Origin: Clostridiales bacterium
GTDB taxonomy: Bacteria > Bacillota > Clostridia > Lachnospirales > Lachnospiraceae
Length of the DNA: 64,000 bases
Direction: 5' to 3'
Assembly: GCA_012519695.1 (NCBI GenBank)
Contig: JAAYPT010000068.1
Location: 1 to 64,000 of the forward strand
Part shown: piece by piece, positions 36,198 through 45,730 of the stretch
How positions within the stretch are numbered: the stretch's first letter is position 1
Layout of the letters: the number at the start of each line of letters is the position of its first letter
The notes under the pieces: model-generated
What the model saw: only the letters and a program-made list of their open reading frames with translations
The model's database searches: none
Told to the model about the DNA's origin: nothing
Made by a program: the position numbers and the translations under genes

Positions 36198-36212
36198 CTG
36201 GAAACGTTCCAG
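36198..36212. promoter_or_regulatory. 15-bp perfect palindrome upstream of hprK (cre-like)
   Basis: CTGGAAACGTTCCAG ends inside the hprK ribosome site (AGGAAGGAG, 36211-36219). The centre AAACGTT matches the core of CcpA cre sites, although the outer bases differ from consensus. Because HprK controls CcpA through HPr-Ser phosphorylation, an operator here would be a feedback loop (inference). Confidence 0.4.
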
Positions 36213-36226
36213 GAAGGAGAAAAAGT

Positions 36227-37174
36227 ATGACAGGTGTAAGCATAAAAAAAATCATTGATAAAATGAAATTAAAGGTTTTAAATCCAGAGGTAGATGTAAA
36301 GTCAAGATATGTTACAGTTGCAGATGTAAACCGTCCGGCATTACAGCTTACCGGATATTTTGAACATTTTGAAAAAGATAGAGTAGAAATTATCGGTATG
36401 GTAGAATACACTTACCTGCAAAAATTAGGAGAAAATGAAAAACTCGATATATATAAAAAGTTTTTCTCCTATGACATTCCTTGTGTTATATTTTCCCGAA
36501 ACTTACAGCCGGATGAGGACTTATTGCGAATTGCCACAGAGAATAACACACCGGTGTTGTCTACGGATTACGCAACTTCTTCCTTTGTAGCAGAGCTGAT
36601 TTATTACTTAAAGGAAGAACTTGCACCTTGTATTTCCATCCACGGTGTATTGGTAGACGTATACGGCGAAGGTCTTTTGATTACAGGAGAAAGCGGAATC
36701 GGAAAGAGTGAAGCTGCACTGGAATTAATAAAAAGAGGACATCGTCTGGTAAGTGATGATGTAGTAGAAATTCGTAAAATTAATGAGCATACCTTAGTGG
36801 GAACTGCACCGGATATTACCCGTTACTTTATCGAGTTACGTGGAATCGGAATTATTGATGTAAAGACTTTGTTTGGCGTAGAGTGTGTAAAGGAAAAACA
36901 AAATATCGACTTGGTAATTAAACTGGAAGACTGGAAGAAAGAAAATGAATATGACCGTCTGGGATTAGAGGAAGAATATACAGAATTTTTAGGTAATAAA
37001 GTTGTATGTCATTCTCTGCCGATTCGTCCGGGACGAAATCTTGCGGTTATTTGTGAATCTGCCGCAGTTAATCACAGACAAAAGAAGATGGGATATAATG
37101 CCGCACAGGAATTATATCGCCGTGTTCAGGCAAATCTGCAAAAAAACAGTGACGATGACGAGAATGAAGAATAA
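36227..37174 (+). CDS. hprK: HPr kinase/phosphorylase (HprK)
   Basis: Phosphorylates and dephosphorylates HPr on serine, setting carbon catabolite control. The 315-residue protein has the N-terminal regulatory domain, Walker A GESGIGKS, His-Asp residues around DDVVEI, and the HprK signature (LRGIGIIDVKTLFG). AGGAAGGAG precedes the ATG, and a 15-bp palindrome overlaps that site. The C-terminal tail is acidic (DDDENEE). It is followed after 29 bases by an M18 aminopeptidase gene. Confidence 0.95.
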   Translation: MTGVSIKKIIDKMKLKVLNPEVDVKSRYVTVADVNRPALQLTGYFEHFEKDRVEIIGMVEYTYLQKLGENEKLDIYKKFFSYDIPCVIFSRNLQPDEDLLRIATENNTPVLSTDYATSSFVAELIYYLKEELAPCISIHGVLVDVYGEGLLITGESGIGKSEAALELIKRGHRLVSDDVVEIRKINEHTLVGTAPDITRYFIELRGIGIIDVKTLFGVECVKEKQNIDLVIKLEDWKKENEYDRLGLEEEYTEFLGNKVVCHSLPIRPGRNLAVICESAAVNHRQKKMGYNAAQELYRRVQANLQKNSDDDENEE

Positions 37175-37203
37175 GATATAGACAGAAGAGAGGAACTAAA
37201 AAA

Positions 37204-38598
37204 ATGGAAAGAAAAAATGCATGGGAAAAGTATCCGGAAGGAAAAAGAGAAGAAGTATTTACTTTTGCGGAAGGATACAGAAAATTTATATCTGATTGCA
37301 AAACAGAAAGAGAATGTGTAAGAGAATTAATTGCGCAGGCACAGCAGGCAGGATTTGAAAATCTGGATGATGTAATTACAGCAGGAAAGACATTAAAAAC
37401 CGGAGATAAAGTATATGCACAAAATATGGGAAAGACCCTGGCATTGTTTGTGATTGGAAAACAGCCATTAGAAAAGGGAATGAACATTTTAGGAGCACAT
37501 ATTGATTCCCCAAGACTAGATTTAAAACAAAATCCATTATATGAAGATACTGATATGGCATTATTAGATACTCACTATTATGGTGGAGTAAAGAAATATC
37601 AGTGGGTAACACTTCCATTAGCATTACACGGTGTGGTAGTAAAAAAAGATGGAACAGTTATCAATGTAAGCATCGGTGAAAAGGAAGATGATCCGGTATT
37701 TGGTATCAGCGATTTGTTGATTCATCTTGCAGGAGAGCAGATGGAGAAAAAGGCTGCCAAAGTAATAGAAGGAGAACAGCTTGACGTATTAGTGGGAAGC
37801 ATTCCGTTCTTAAATGAAAAAGACAAAGAAAAGAGCAAAGATGCAGTAAAGGCAAATGTATTAAATATCTTAAAAGAGCAATATAATATAGAAGAAGATG
37901 ATTTCCTGTCAGCAGAAATCGAGGTAGTACCGGCAGGAAAAGCAAGAGATTACGGATTTGACCGTAGTATGATTATGGGATACGGACACGACGACAGAGT
38001 TTGTGCATACCCATCCTTTGTAGCAACTGTAGAGGCAGGAACCTGTGAAAAAACAAGCGTGTGCCTTTTAGTAGACAAAGAAGAAATCGGAAGCGTAGGA
38101 GCTACCGGTATGCAGTCTAAGTTCTTTACTTACGCTGTGGCAGAAATTATGGAAGCAATGGGCGGATACAGCCAGATCGCATTTAATCGCGCCATGACAA
38201 ACTCAAAGGTACTTTCTTCTGACGTAAGTGCAGCATATGACCCATTATATGCATCTGTAATGGAGAAAAAGAATGCAGCTTATTTTGGAAAAGGATTGGT
38301 ATTCAACAAATATACCGGTTCTAGAGGAAAAGGCGGTTCTAACGATGCAAATCCGGAATACATGGCAGAATTACGAAAAATCATGGATGAAAATAATGTG
38401 GCATTCCAGACATCAGAACTTGGAAAAGTAGATCAGGGTGGCGGCGGAACAATCGCATACATTCTGGCAAACTATAACATGTCCGTCATTGACAGTGGAG
38501 TAGCAGTATTGAACATGCATGCACCGTGGGAAATTATTAGTAAAGTAGATATTTATGAAGCAAAACGTGGTTATACAGCATTTTTGAAAGAGGCATAG
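37204..38598 (+). CDS. M18 family aminopeptidase
   Basis: A 464-residue zinc aminopeptidase of the aspartyl-aminopeptidase family. Metal ligands and catalytic residues are seen in GAHIDSPR, YGHDDR, DKEEIGS (Glu pair) and near the C-terminus MHAPWE. There is no signal peptide; it acts in the cytoplasm on peptides. AGAGAGG precedes the ATG. The stop is one base before the murB GTG start, so the genes are probably coupled. Confidence 0.92.
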   Translation: MERKNAWEKYPEGKREEVFTFAEGYRKFISDCKTERECVRELIAQAQQAGFENLDDVITAGKTLKTGDKVYAQNMGKTLALFVIGKQPLEKGMNILGAHIDSPRLDLKQNPLYEDTDMALLDTHYYGGVKKYQWVTLPLALHGVVVKKDGTVINVSIGEKEDDPVFGISDLLIHLAGEQMEKKAAKVIEGEQLDVLVGSIPFLNEKDKEKSKDAVKANVLNILKEQYNIEEDDFLSAEIEVVPAGKARDYGFDRSMIMGYGHDDRVCAYPSFVATVEAGTCEKTSVCLLVDKEEIGSVGATGMQSKFFTYAVAEIMEAMGGYSQIAFNRAMTNSKVLSSDVSAAYDPLYASVMEKKNAAYFGKGLVFNKYTGSRGKGGSNDANPEYMAELRKIMDENNVAFQTSELGKVDQGGGGTIAYILANYNMSVIDSGVAVLNMHAPWEIISKVDIYEAKRGYTAFLKEA

Positions 38599-38599
38599 A

Positions 38600-39508
38600 G
38601 TGAATCCAACATTTTTAGAAGCGTTACAAAAGATATTGGAAAAAGAACAATATAAAATAGCAGAACCAATGAGCAGTCACATTACCTTCCGTGTGGGAGG
38701 TAATGCTGACTGCTATATCAAGCCATCTATTCAACAGTTACCGGAAGTATTAAAATTGTGTAAGCAATATCAGCAGCCTTTTATGGTAATTGGAAACGGA
38801 AGCAATTTACTGGTGGGCGACAAGGGAATTCGCGGAGTGGTGATTGAACTTGGTAAGCCGGCAAGTGCGGTTCGCATAGAAGAAAATAAGGTCATAGCAG
38901 AGGCAGGTGCAATGTTGTCTGCGGTGGCAAGACAGGCTGCCAAAGAGGGACTTTCCGGAATGGAATTTGCGTCCGGAATTCCCGGAACAATCGGTGGTGC
39001 AGTTGTGATGAATGCAGGTGCTTACGGTGGAGAGATGAAAGATATTATTACTTCCGTTACCGTACTTACCCAAGAGGGAGAGCAAAAAAAGCTGTCCTTA
39101 GAGGAACTTGAGTTAGGATACCGACACAGTTGTATTCCGGAAAAGGAATACATTGTATTGAACGCAGAATTACAGTTGCTTTTTGAGGAAAAAGAAAAAA
39201 TAGAAGCCAGAATGGAAGAGTTAAAGCAGCAACGTGTTTCAAAACAGCCGTTAGAATATCCCAGTGCCGGAAGTACCTTCAAACGTCCGGAAGGATATTT
39301 TGCAGGAAAACTAATTCAGGATGCAGGACTTCGTGGCTTTCAGGTAGGCGGAGCACAGGTATCAGAAAAGCACTGTGGTTTTGTAATCAACAAAGACCAT
39401 GCCACAGCGGCAGATGTTGATTGTTTAATAAAAGAGGTACAGCAGAAGGTAGAACAGCAATTTGGCGTAAAACTGGAAACAGAGGTAAAGTACGTCGGTG
39501 AGTTTTAG
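38600..39508 (+). CDS. murB: UDP-N-acetylenolpyruvoylglucosamine reductase (MurB)
   Basis: FAD enzyme that makes UDP-N-acetylmuramate for peptidoglycan. Type IIa MurB pattern: HITFRVGGNADC, GNGSNLLV, GIPGTIGGAVVMNAGAYG, YRHS, the catalytic Ser in PSAGSTFKRP and the C-terminal Glu in EVKYVG. 302 residues. The start is GTG at 38600. It leads a murB-rapZ-whiA block, which is common in Firmicutes. Confidence 0.95.
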   Translation: MNPTFLEALQKILEKEQYKIAEPMSSHITFRVGGNADCYIKPSIQQLPEVLKLCKQYQQPFMVIGNGSNLLVGDKGIRGVVIELGKPASAVRIEENKVIAEAGAMLSAVARQAAKEGLSGMEFASGIPGTIGGAVVMNAGAYGGEMKDIITSVTVLTQEGEQKKLSLEELELGYRHSCIPEKEYIVLNAELQLLFEEKEKIEARMEELKQQRVSKQPLEYPSAGSTFKRPEGYFAGKLIQDAGLRGFQVGGAQVSEKHCGFVINKDHATAADVDCLIKEVQQKVEQQFGVKLETEVKYVGEF

Positions 39509-39521
39509 AGGAGGAAATGCA

Positions 39522-40397
39522 ATGAAGTTTGTAATTTTAACAGGAATGTCCGGAGCTGGAAAAAGTACTGCTTTAAAGATGCTGGAAGATATGGGATATT
39601 TTTGCGTTGACAATCTTCCGATTGCATTAATTGAAAAATTTGCAGAGCTGGCAGATATGCCGGGTTCAGAAACACAAAAAGTTGCGGTTGGAATTGATAT
39701 CCGAAGCGGACAACATTTAGAGGGACTTCAAGGTGTGCTGGAAAATCTGCGTAACAATGGAAAACAATTTCAGATTCTTTATCTGGATTCCACAGACGAG
39801 GTGCTGGTAAAACGTTATAAAGAGACGCGAAGAACACATCCTTTGTCAGGTGGAGAACGAGTAGACCGTGGTATTGCAGAAGAACGTGTGCGTATGGAAT
39901 TTTTGAAAAAGCAGGCGGATTATATATTAGATACCAGCAATATGCTCACAAGAGAATTGAAGACAGAACTGGAAAAGATTTTTGTACAGAATCAAAGTTA
40001 TCGCAATTTATTTATTACAATTGTTTCCTTTGGCTTTAAGTATGGAATACCAACGGATTCCGATTTAGTGTTTGATGTGCGTTTTTTGCCAAATCCTTAT
40101 TATGTGGAGGGACTTCGGGCAAAAACAGGAAATGATAAAGAGATTCAGGAATTTGTGATGAAATACAAAGAAGCCAACGAATTCCTGGACAAATTAGAGG
40201 ATATGTTGCGTTTCCTGATTCCAAATTACATTGCAGAAGGAAAAACACAGTTAGTCATCAGTATCGGCTGTACCGGAGGAAAACATCGTTCCGTTACATT
40301 GGCAAATGCGTTGTATCATAGATTAGAAAATGAAAAGGAATTTGGAATTAAAATAGAACACAGAGATATTCAAAAGGACGCTTTGAGGAGGAGTTGA
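39522..40397 (+). CDS. rapZ: RapZ/YvcJ nucleotide-binding adaptor
   Basis: A 291-residue P-loop protein (GMSGAGKST) with the C-terminal RapZ domain (RFLPNPYY and GCTGGKHRSV). In E. coli RapZ directs RNase E to a small RNA; in Bacillus (YvcJ) it hydrolyses nucleotides and affects competence and wall synthesis. ATG at 39522 is preceded by GAGGAGG; the longer in-frame start overlaps murB. whiA begins 3 bases after the stop. Confidence 0.95.
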   Translation: MKFVILTGMSGAGKSTALKMLEDMGYFCVDNLPIALIEKFAELADMPGSETQKVAVGIDIRSGQHLEGLQGVLENLRNNGKQFQILYLDSTDEVLVKRYKETRRTHPLSGGERVDRGIAEERVRMEFLKKQADYILDTSNMLTRELKTELEKIFVQNQSYRNLFITIVSFGFKYGIPTDSDLVFDVRFLPNPYYVEGLRAKTGNDKEIQEFVMKYKEANEFLDKLEDMLRFLIPNYIAEGKTQLVISIGCTGGKHRSVTLANALYHRLENEKEFGIKIEHRDIQKDALRRS

Positions 40398-40399
40398 TT

Positions 40400-41344
40400 A
40401 TGTCTTTTTCGGGAGAAGTAAAAGAAGAATTGTCCCGTCAGTTTCAAAAAAGCAGACATTGTCAAATCGCGGAGATAGCTGCAATTTTAGCCTTTGAAGG
40501 TAGAGTGGAAGAAGATTCTGTACTGCGTGTGTATACAGAAAACATATCTTTGGCAAGAAAATATTTTATGCTGATAAAGAAAACATTTCATGCAGAAGTA
40601 AAAATTGCAGTCCGTCAAGGCGGATACCTTCACAAAAGCCGGATTTATGTGATTTCCCTGCTAAATCCAAAAGAGTCTGGCAGGGTGCTTCAGGCAGTCA
40701 AGTGGCAGGATGAACAAGGGCAGGATATCCGAAGTGATGAATTGGTACATGGACTGCTGGTACAGAATAGTTGTTGCCGGCGGGCATTTATTCGTGGGGC
40801 ATTTTTAAGTGCCGGTTCCATGAGTGATCCGGAGAAGTCTTATCATTTTGAAATTGTATGTGCTACAGAAAAGAAAGCAACACAGTTAATGGAAATCATT
40901 AACAGTTTTGATATAGATGCAAAGATTGTACCGCGAAAGAAAAATTATGTGGTATATGTAAAAGAAGGTGCCCAGATAGTTGATATGCTCAATATCATGG
41001 AAGCACATGTGGCATTGATGAACTTGGAGAATGTGCGTATTTTAAAAGAGATGCGCAATTCCGTAAATCGGCAGGTAAATTGTGAAACTGCCAATATTAA
41101 TAAGACCGTAAATGCTGCGGTAAAGCAGATTGAAGATATTAATTATATTCAAGAAACGGTGGGGCTGGAAAGCCTGCCGGCAAATCTGCAAGAAATTGCA
41201 GAAGTAAGATTAAAGTATCCGGAGGCGGCGCTAAAAGAGCTTGGGACATTTCTAGAGCCGACAGTAGGAAAATCCGGAGTAAATCATCGCTTACGCAAGA
41301 TATGTGAAATTGCAGAAGAGATGAGAGGAAAAGCAAAGGGATAA
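40400..41344 (+). CDS. whiA: WhiA, DNA-binding cell-division regulator
   Basis: A 314-residue protein: N-terminal LAGLIDADG-like fold (RGAFLSAGSMSDP and FIRGAFL region) and C-terminal helix-turn-helix (LEPTVGKSGVNHRLRKI). WhiA affects sporulation genes in actinomycetes and chromosome segregation and division in Bacillus. ATG 40400 follows AGGAGGAG. In many Firmicutes yvcK lies between rapZ and whiA; it is absent here. Confidence 0.95.
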   Translation: MSFSGEVKEELSRQFQKSRHCQIAEIAAILAFEGRVEEDSVLRVYTENISLARKYFMLIKKTFHAEVKIAVRQGGYLHKSRIYVISLLNPKESGRVLQAVKWQDEQGQDIRSDELVHGLLVQNSCCRRAFIRGAFLSAGSMSDPEKSYHFEIVCATEKKATQLMEIINSFDIDAKIVPRKKNYVVYVKEGAQIVDMLNIMEAHVALMNLENVRILKEMRNSVNRQVNCETANINKTVNAAVKQIEDINYIQETVGLESLPANLQEIAEVRLKYPEAALKELGTFLEPTVGKSGVNHRLRKICEIAEEMRGKAKG

Positions 41345-41363
41345 AAGGAGCTTGAGGGTTGGG

Positions 41364-42314
41364 ATGAAAAAGAGAAAAAAGCTTTTATTTGTACTGAATC
41401 CATATTCAGGAAAAGGACAGATTAAAAACAAATTATTAGAAATCGTGGATATTTTTGTGAAAAACGGGTATCGTGTTACTGTTCATACCACACAATGTCC
41501 ACAGGATGCAATGCATCTGGTAGAAAAGACAGCAGGAAAATATGATTTGGTAGTGTGCAGCGGCGGAGACGGTACTTTAGATGAAACCGTAACCGGAATG
41601 ATGCGAAGAGAAGAAAGAGTGCCTATCGGATACATACCGGCAGGAAGCACCAATGATTTTGCAGGTTCACTGAAAATACCAAAAAGAATGGAAAAAGCAG
41701 CAGAAGTGGCAGTAGAAGGTGTGCCATTTTCCTGCGATATAGGAAGTTTTAACGGTGATTATTTTGTATACATAGCTGCCTTTGGTATTTTTACAGATGT
41801 TTCTTATGGAACCAGTCAGGAGCTGAAAAATCGTATCGGTCATGCAGCATACATTATCGAAGGATTAAAACGCTTACATACCATAAAGTCCTATCATATG
41901 CGTGTAGAATATGAAGATAAAGTAATTGAGGATGAGTTTATCTATGGAATGGTAAGTAATTCCACCTCTGCCGGAGGATTTAAGAATATTACAGGAAAAG
42001 ACGTAAAGTTGGATGATGGTGTATTTGAAGTAACATTGATACGCATGCCGAAAAATCCACTGGAATTAAATGAGATTATCACCTGTCTTACCAATATGAG
42101 ACAAAGTACAGAATACATATACTCTTTCAAAACAGATAAAATTAAGTTTATTTCCCAAGAGGAAATCCCATGGACACTGGATGGAGAATATGGTGGAAGT
42201 CATACGGAGCTTGTGATTGAAAACGAGGAGAAAGCAGTGGAAATTATGGTAAAATCCGATGCAAAGTTTCTCCCGAGACAGCAAAAAGAGCAAGGTATTG
42301 GACAAATTGTCTAA
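41364..42314 (+). CDS. YegS/DgkB-type lipid kinase
   Basis: A diacylglycerol-kinase-like protein (316 residues) with NPYSGKG near the N-terminus, the catalytic GGDGTLDE, PAGSTNDFA and a C-terminal beta domain (WTLDGEYGG). It would phosphorylate diacylglycerol or a related lipid. ATG 41364 is chosen; the nearest ribosome site AAGGAG is 13 bases away, so translation may be weak or coupled to whiA. No terminator hairpin is clear after it. Confidence 0.85.
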   Translation: MKKRKKLLFVLNPYSGKGQIKNKLLEIVDIFVKNGYRVTVHTTQCPQDAMHLVEKTAGKYDLVVCSGGDGTLDETVTGMMRREERVPIGYIPAGSTNDFAGSLKIPKRMEKAAEVAVEGVPFSCDIGSFNGDYFVYIAAFGIFTDVSYGTSQELKNRIGHAAYIIEGLKRLHTIKSYHMRVEYEDKVIEDEFIYGMVSNSTSAGGFKNITGKDVKLDDGVFEVTLIRMPKNPLELNEIITCLTNMRQSTEYIYSFKTDKIKFISQEEIPWTLDGEYGGSHTELVIENEEKAVEIMVKSDAKFLPRQQKEQGIGQIV

Positions 42315-42395
42315 ATTTTAACAAACTTATGGATGAGATTTTGTAGTGTCACCTCTTTCTTTTTTTACAAAAATAGAGTACACTATAAACATAAA

Positions 42396-42408
42396 GCGGA
42401 GAATCCGC
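42396..42408 (+). promoter_or_regulatory. Leader hairpin of fba with TATAAA upstream
   Basis: A -10-like TATAAA (42384-42389) is followed by GCGGA/TCCGC closed on GAA. It would sit at the very 5' end of the fba message, where such hairpins often stabilise RNA. No good -35 is seen. Confidence 0.4.
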
Positions 42409-42448
42409 AGAGTGGTTTCAAATAATAAAATTAATGGAGGAACAGAAA

Positions 42449-43315
42449 ATGTTAGTATCAGCAACAGAAATGTTAAAGAAAGCAAAAGCTGGCCATTATG
42501 CAGTAGGTCAGTTCAATATCAACAACTTGGAGTGGACAAAGTCTATCTTACTTACAGCACAGGAATTAAACTCCCCAGTTATTTTAGGTGTATCTGAAGG
42601 TGCTGGAAAATACATGACAGGATTTAAGACTGTTGCAGCAATGGTAAAAGCAATGGATGAAGAACTTGGAATTACAGTTCCGGTTGCATTACATTTAGAT
42701 CATGGTACTTATGAAGGATGCTATAAGTGTATCAAAGCAGGATTTACTTCTATTATGTTTGATGGTTCTCATTACCCAATCGAAGAAAACATCGAAAAAA
42801 CACGCGAATTAGTAGCAGTTGCTCATGGTATGGGAATGTCTATCGAAGCAGAAGTTGGTTCTATCGGTGGAGAAGAAGACGGTGTTATCGGTGCTGGTGA
42901 GTGTGCAGATCCAAACGAGTGTAAAGCAATTGCAGACCTTGGTGTGGATATGTTAGCAGCAGGTATCGGAAATATCCATGGTAAATATCCAGCAAACTGG
43001 CCAGGATTAAGCTTTGAAACATTAGATGCAGTTCAGCAGAAGACAGGTATTATGCCATTAGTTCTTCATGGTGGTACAGGAATCCCTGCTGATATGATTA
43101 AGAAAGCAATTTCTCTTGGTGTATCTAAGATTAACGTTAATACAGAATGCCAGTTAGCATTCCAGGAAGCAACTCGTAAGTACATCGAAGCTGGAAAAGA
43201 CTTAGAAGGAAAAGGATTTGACCCTCGTAAGTTATTAGCTCCAGGTGCAGAAGCTATCAAAGCAACTGTAAAAGAAAAGATGGAATTATTCGGTTCTGTA
43301 GGAAAAGCAGAATAA
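42449..43315 (+). CDS. fba: Class II fructose-1,6-bisphosphate aldolase
   Basis: Zinc-dependent glycolytic aldolase. The 288-residue TIM barrel contains HLDHG (zinc ligand and Asp), IMFDGSHYP, the GIGNIHG ligand and LHGGTGIP. ATG 42449 is preceded by GGAGG (42437-42441); an in-frame ATG at 42434 overlaps that site. The codon choice is biased to a small set (GGT, GTT, ATC), unlike neighbours, as expected for a highly expressed gene. Confidence 0.95.
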   Translation: MLVSATEMLKKAKAGHYAVGQFNINNLEWTKSILLTAQELNSPVILGVSEGAGKYMTGFKTVAAMVKAMDEELGITVPVALHLDHGTYEGCYKCIKAGFTSIMFDGSHYPIEENIEKTRELVAVAHGMGMSIEAEVGSIGGEEDGVIGAGECADPNECKAIADLGVDMLAAGIGNIHGKYPANWPGLSFETLDAVQQKTGIMPLVLHGGTGIPADMIKKAISLGVSKINVNTECQLAFQEATRKYIEAGKDLEGKGFDPRKLLAPGAEAIKATVKEKMELFGSVGKAE

Positions 43316-43615
43316 TTGCTACTTTTTAGGTAGAGAAAATACTACTTTGGTAATTTAAACAAAAAAAGAAGCAAAAATTAAGTATTTTTGTCTGAATTGA
43401 GAAAAATAAAATTTTTCTAAAAATACTATTGATTTTTTCTAAAAAGTAGAGTATTTTAATAGCAGACATAAAACAAACGTGTAGAACAAGGGTGTTCCAA
43501 TAGGATTGGAATGCCCTTTTTTAATAAGTTTACATAACACGAAATAATTACTTATTATGACTTAGGGGATTGCGTTTGTGTGTTTAAGAATGAGAGAGAG
43601 AAAGGATGTAGAGAA
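43316..43615 (+). promoter_or_regulatory. glnN control region
   Basis: A 300-base AT-rich gap without a gene. It has a promoter TTGATT (43429-43434), 17 bases, TATTTT (43452-43457). Two exact copies of TTTTTCTAAAAA (43412-43423 and 43434-43445) lie 22 bases apart, the second inside the promoter spacer, like paired operator sites on one DNA face. A terminator (43490-43522) lies between the promoter and the gene. The layout suggests repression plus attenuation of glutamine synthetase; the regulator is unknown. Confidence 0.6.
43490..43522 (+). terminator. Terminator/attenuator in the glnN leader
   Basis: GGGTGTTCCAAT (43490-43501) pairs with ATTGGAATGCCC (43505-43516), with two wobble pairs, followed by six T. 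It ends about 95 bases before the glnN ATG and about 30 bases after the likely start site of the promoter at 43429, so it could attenuate glnN. It could also be the fba terminator. Confidence 0.75.
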
Positions 43616-45730
43616 ATGAGTGAATTGATTAACGTTGCAGAGATTTTCGGCGAAAATGTATTCAACGATTCTGTAATGCAGGAGCGTTTGCCGAAAAAGA
43701 CTTACAAAAAATTAAAGGAAGTAATTGAAGAAGGAAAAGAATTAGATCTTGAAACAGCAGATGTGGTTGCACATGAAATGAAAGAATGGGCAATTGAAAA
43801 GGGTGCTACTCATTATACTCACTGGTTCCAGCCATTAACTGGTGTAACAGCAGAGAAACATGATTCCTTTATTACAGCTCCAATGCCAAATGGAAAGGTA
43901 TTGATGAGCTTCTCCGGAAAAGAGTTAATCAAAGGAGAGCCGGATGCATCTTCTTTCCCGTCCGGAGGATTAAGAGCAACTTTTGAAGCTAGAGGATATA
44001 CAGCATGGGATTGTACTTCTCCAGCATTCGTAAGACAGGATGCAGCAGGTGCAACACTTTGTATTCCAACCGCTTTCTGTTCCTATACAGGAGAAGCTCT
44101 TGACCAGAAAACACCATTACTTCGTTCTATGGAAGCAATCAACGAGCAGTCCTTACGTTTATTAAGATTATTTGGAAATACAACATCTAAGAAAGTAACT
44201 CCATCTGTTGGACCAGAACAGGAATACTTTATTGTAGACAGAGAAAAATACTTACAGAGAAAAGATTTAATCTTTACAGGTCGTACCTTATTCGGAGCAA
44301 TGCCTCCAAAAGGACAGGAAATGGACGATCATTACTTTGGAGCAATTCGTGAACGTATTGCAGCATATATGAAGGATGTAAATGAAGAGTTATGGAAACT
44401 TGGCGTAAGTGCTAAGACACAGCATAACGAAGTTGCACCGGCACAGCACGAATTAGCACCTATTTATGCAGAAGCAAACGTAGCAGTAGACCACAACCAG
44501 TTAGTAATGGAAACCTTAAAGAAGGTAGCTGGACGTCACGGACTTCAGTGCTTACTTCATGAAAAACCATTTGCAGGTGTAAACGGTTCCGGTAAACATA
44601 ACAACTGGTCGATTACAACAGATGACGGAATTAACTTATTAGAGCTAGGTAAAACACCACATGAGAACATTCAGTTCTTATTAGTATTAACCTGTATCTT
44701 AAAAGCAGTAGATAAACATGCTTCCTTACTTCGTGCATCCGCAGCAGACGTAGGAAACGACCACAGATTAGGAGCTAACGAGGCACCACCAGCAATCCTT
44801 TCTGTATACTTAGGAGAACAGTTGGAGGATGTATTATCTCAGTTAATCAGTACCGGAGAAGCTACACACAGCTTAACAGGTAAGAAGTTAGAAACTGGTG
44901 TTAAGACTTTACCAGACTTTATGAAAGATGCTACCGATAGAAACAGAACATCACCATTTGCATTTACCGGAAACAAATTTGAATTCCGTATGGTAGGTTC
45001 TAAAGATTCTATTGCACAGCCAAACATCGTATTAAATACAATCGTTGCAGAAGCATTTTCAGAAGCTTGCGACGTACTTGAAAAAGCAGATGATTTCGAT
45101 TTAGCTGTACATGATTTGATTAAAGAATATGCTACAGAACATCAGAGAATCGTATTCAACGGTAACGGATACTCTGATGAATGGGTTGCAGAAGCTGAAA
45201 GACGTGGATTACCAAACATCAAATCCATGGTTGATGCAATTCCGGCATATATTGCAGAAGAAAATGTTGCTGCATTTGAAAAATTCCATGTATTTACAAA
45301 GACAGAGTTAGAGTCTCGTGTTGAAATCGAATATGAAACATATGCAAAGACAATCAATATCGAAGCTAAATCTATGATTGATATTGTAGGAAAACAGATT
45401 ATTCCGGCAGTTATCAAATACACAACTGCACTTGCAACATCCGTAAATGCAGTAAAGGTAGCTTGCGATGCTGACGTAAGTACTCAGGTTGAATTATTAA
45501 ATGAAACATCTGATTTATTAACAGATGTAAAGACTGCTCTTGCAAAATTAGTAGATGTTACTGAAAAGGGCGGAGCTATGGAAGAAGGAAAAGATCAGGC
45601 AGTATTCTACAGAGATGAAGTAAAGACAGCAATGGATGCATTAAGAGAGCCTGTTGACAAACTTGAAATGATTGTTGATAAGGAAATGTGGCCAATGCCA
45701 TCTTATGGAGATTTAATCTTCGAAGTATAA
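43616..45730 (+). CDS. glnN: Glutamine synthetase type III (GlnN)
   Basis: Makes glutamine from glutamate and ammonia. The 704-residue length and motifs (GPEQEYF, the [14 protein letters not shown] segment, [33 protein letters not shown]) are those of the GSIII family, distinct from the shorter GlnA. ATG 43616 is preceded by AAAGGAT; an earlier in-frame GTG at 43580 has no better site. Codon use is that of a highly expressed gene. An ammonium transporter follows, making a nitrogen module. Confidence 0.95.
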   Translation: MSELINVAEIFGENVFNDSVMQERLPKKTYKKLKEVIEEGKELDLETADVVAHEMKEWAIEKGATHYTHWFQPLTGVTAEKHDSFITAPMPNGKVLMSFSGKELIKGEPDASSFPSGGLRATFEARGYTAWDCTSPAFVRQDAAGATLCIPTAFCSYTGEALDQKTPLLRSMEAINEQSLRLLRLFGNTTSKKVTPSVGPEQEYFIVDREKYLQRKDLIFTGRTLFGAMPPKGQEMDDHYFGAIRERIAAYMKDVNEELWKLGVSAKTQHNEVAPAQHELAPIYAEANVAVDHNQLVMETLKKVAGRHGLQCLLHEKPFAGVNGSGKHNNWSITTDDGINLLELGKTPHENIQFLLVLTCILKAVDKHASLLRASAADVGNDHRLGANEAPPAILSVYLGEQLEDVLSQLISTGEATHSLTGKKLETGVKTLPDFMKDATDRNRTSPFAFTGNKFEFRMVGSKDSIAQPNIVLNTIVAEAFSEACDVLEKADDFDLAVHDLIKEYATEHQRIVFNGNGYSDEWVAEAERRGLPNIKSMVDAIPAYIAEENVAAFEKFHVFTKTELESRVEIEYETYAKTINIEAKSMIDIVGKQIIPAVIKYTTALATSVNAVKVACDADVSTQVELLNETSDLLTDVKTALAKLVDVTEKGGAMEEGKDQAVFYRDEVKTAMDALREPVDKLEMIVDKEMWPMPSYGDLIFEV

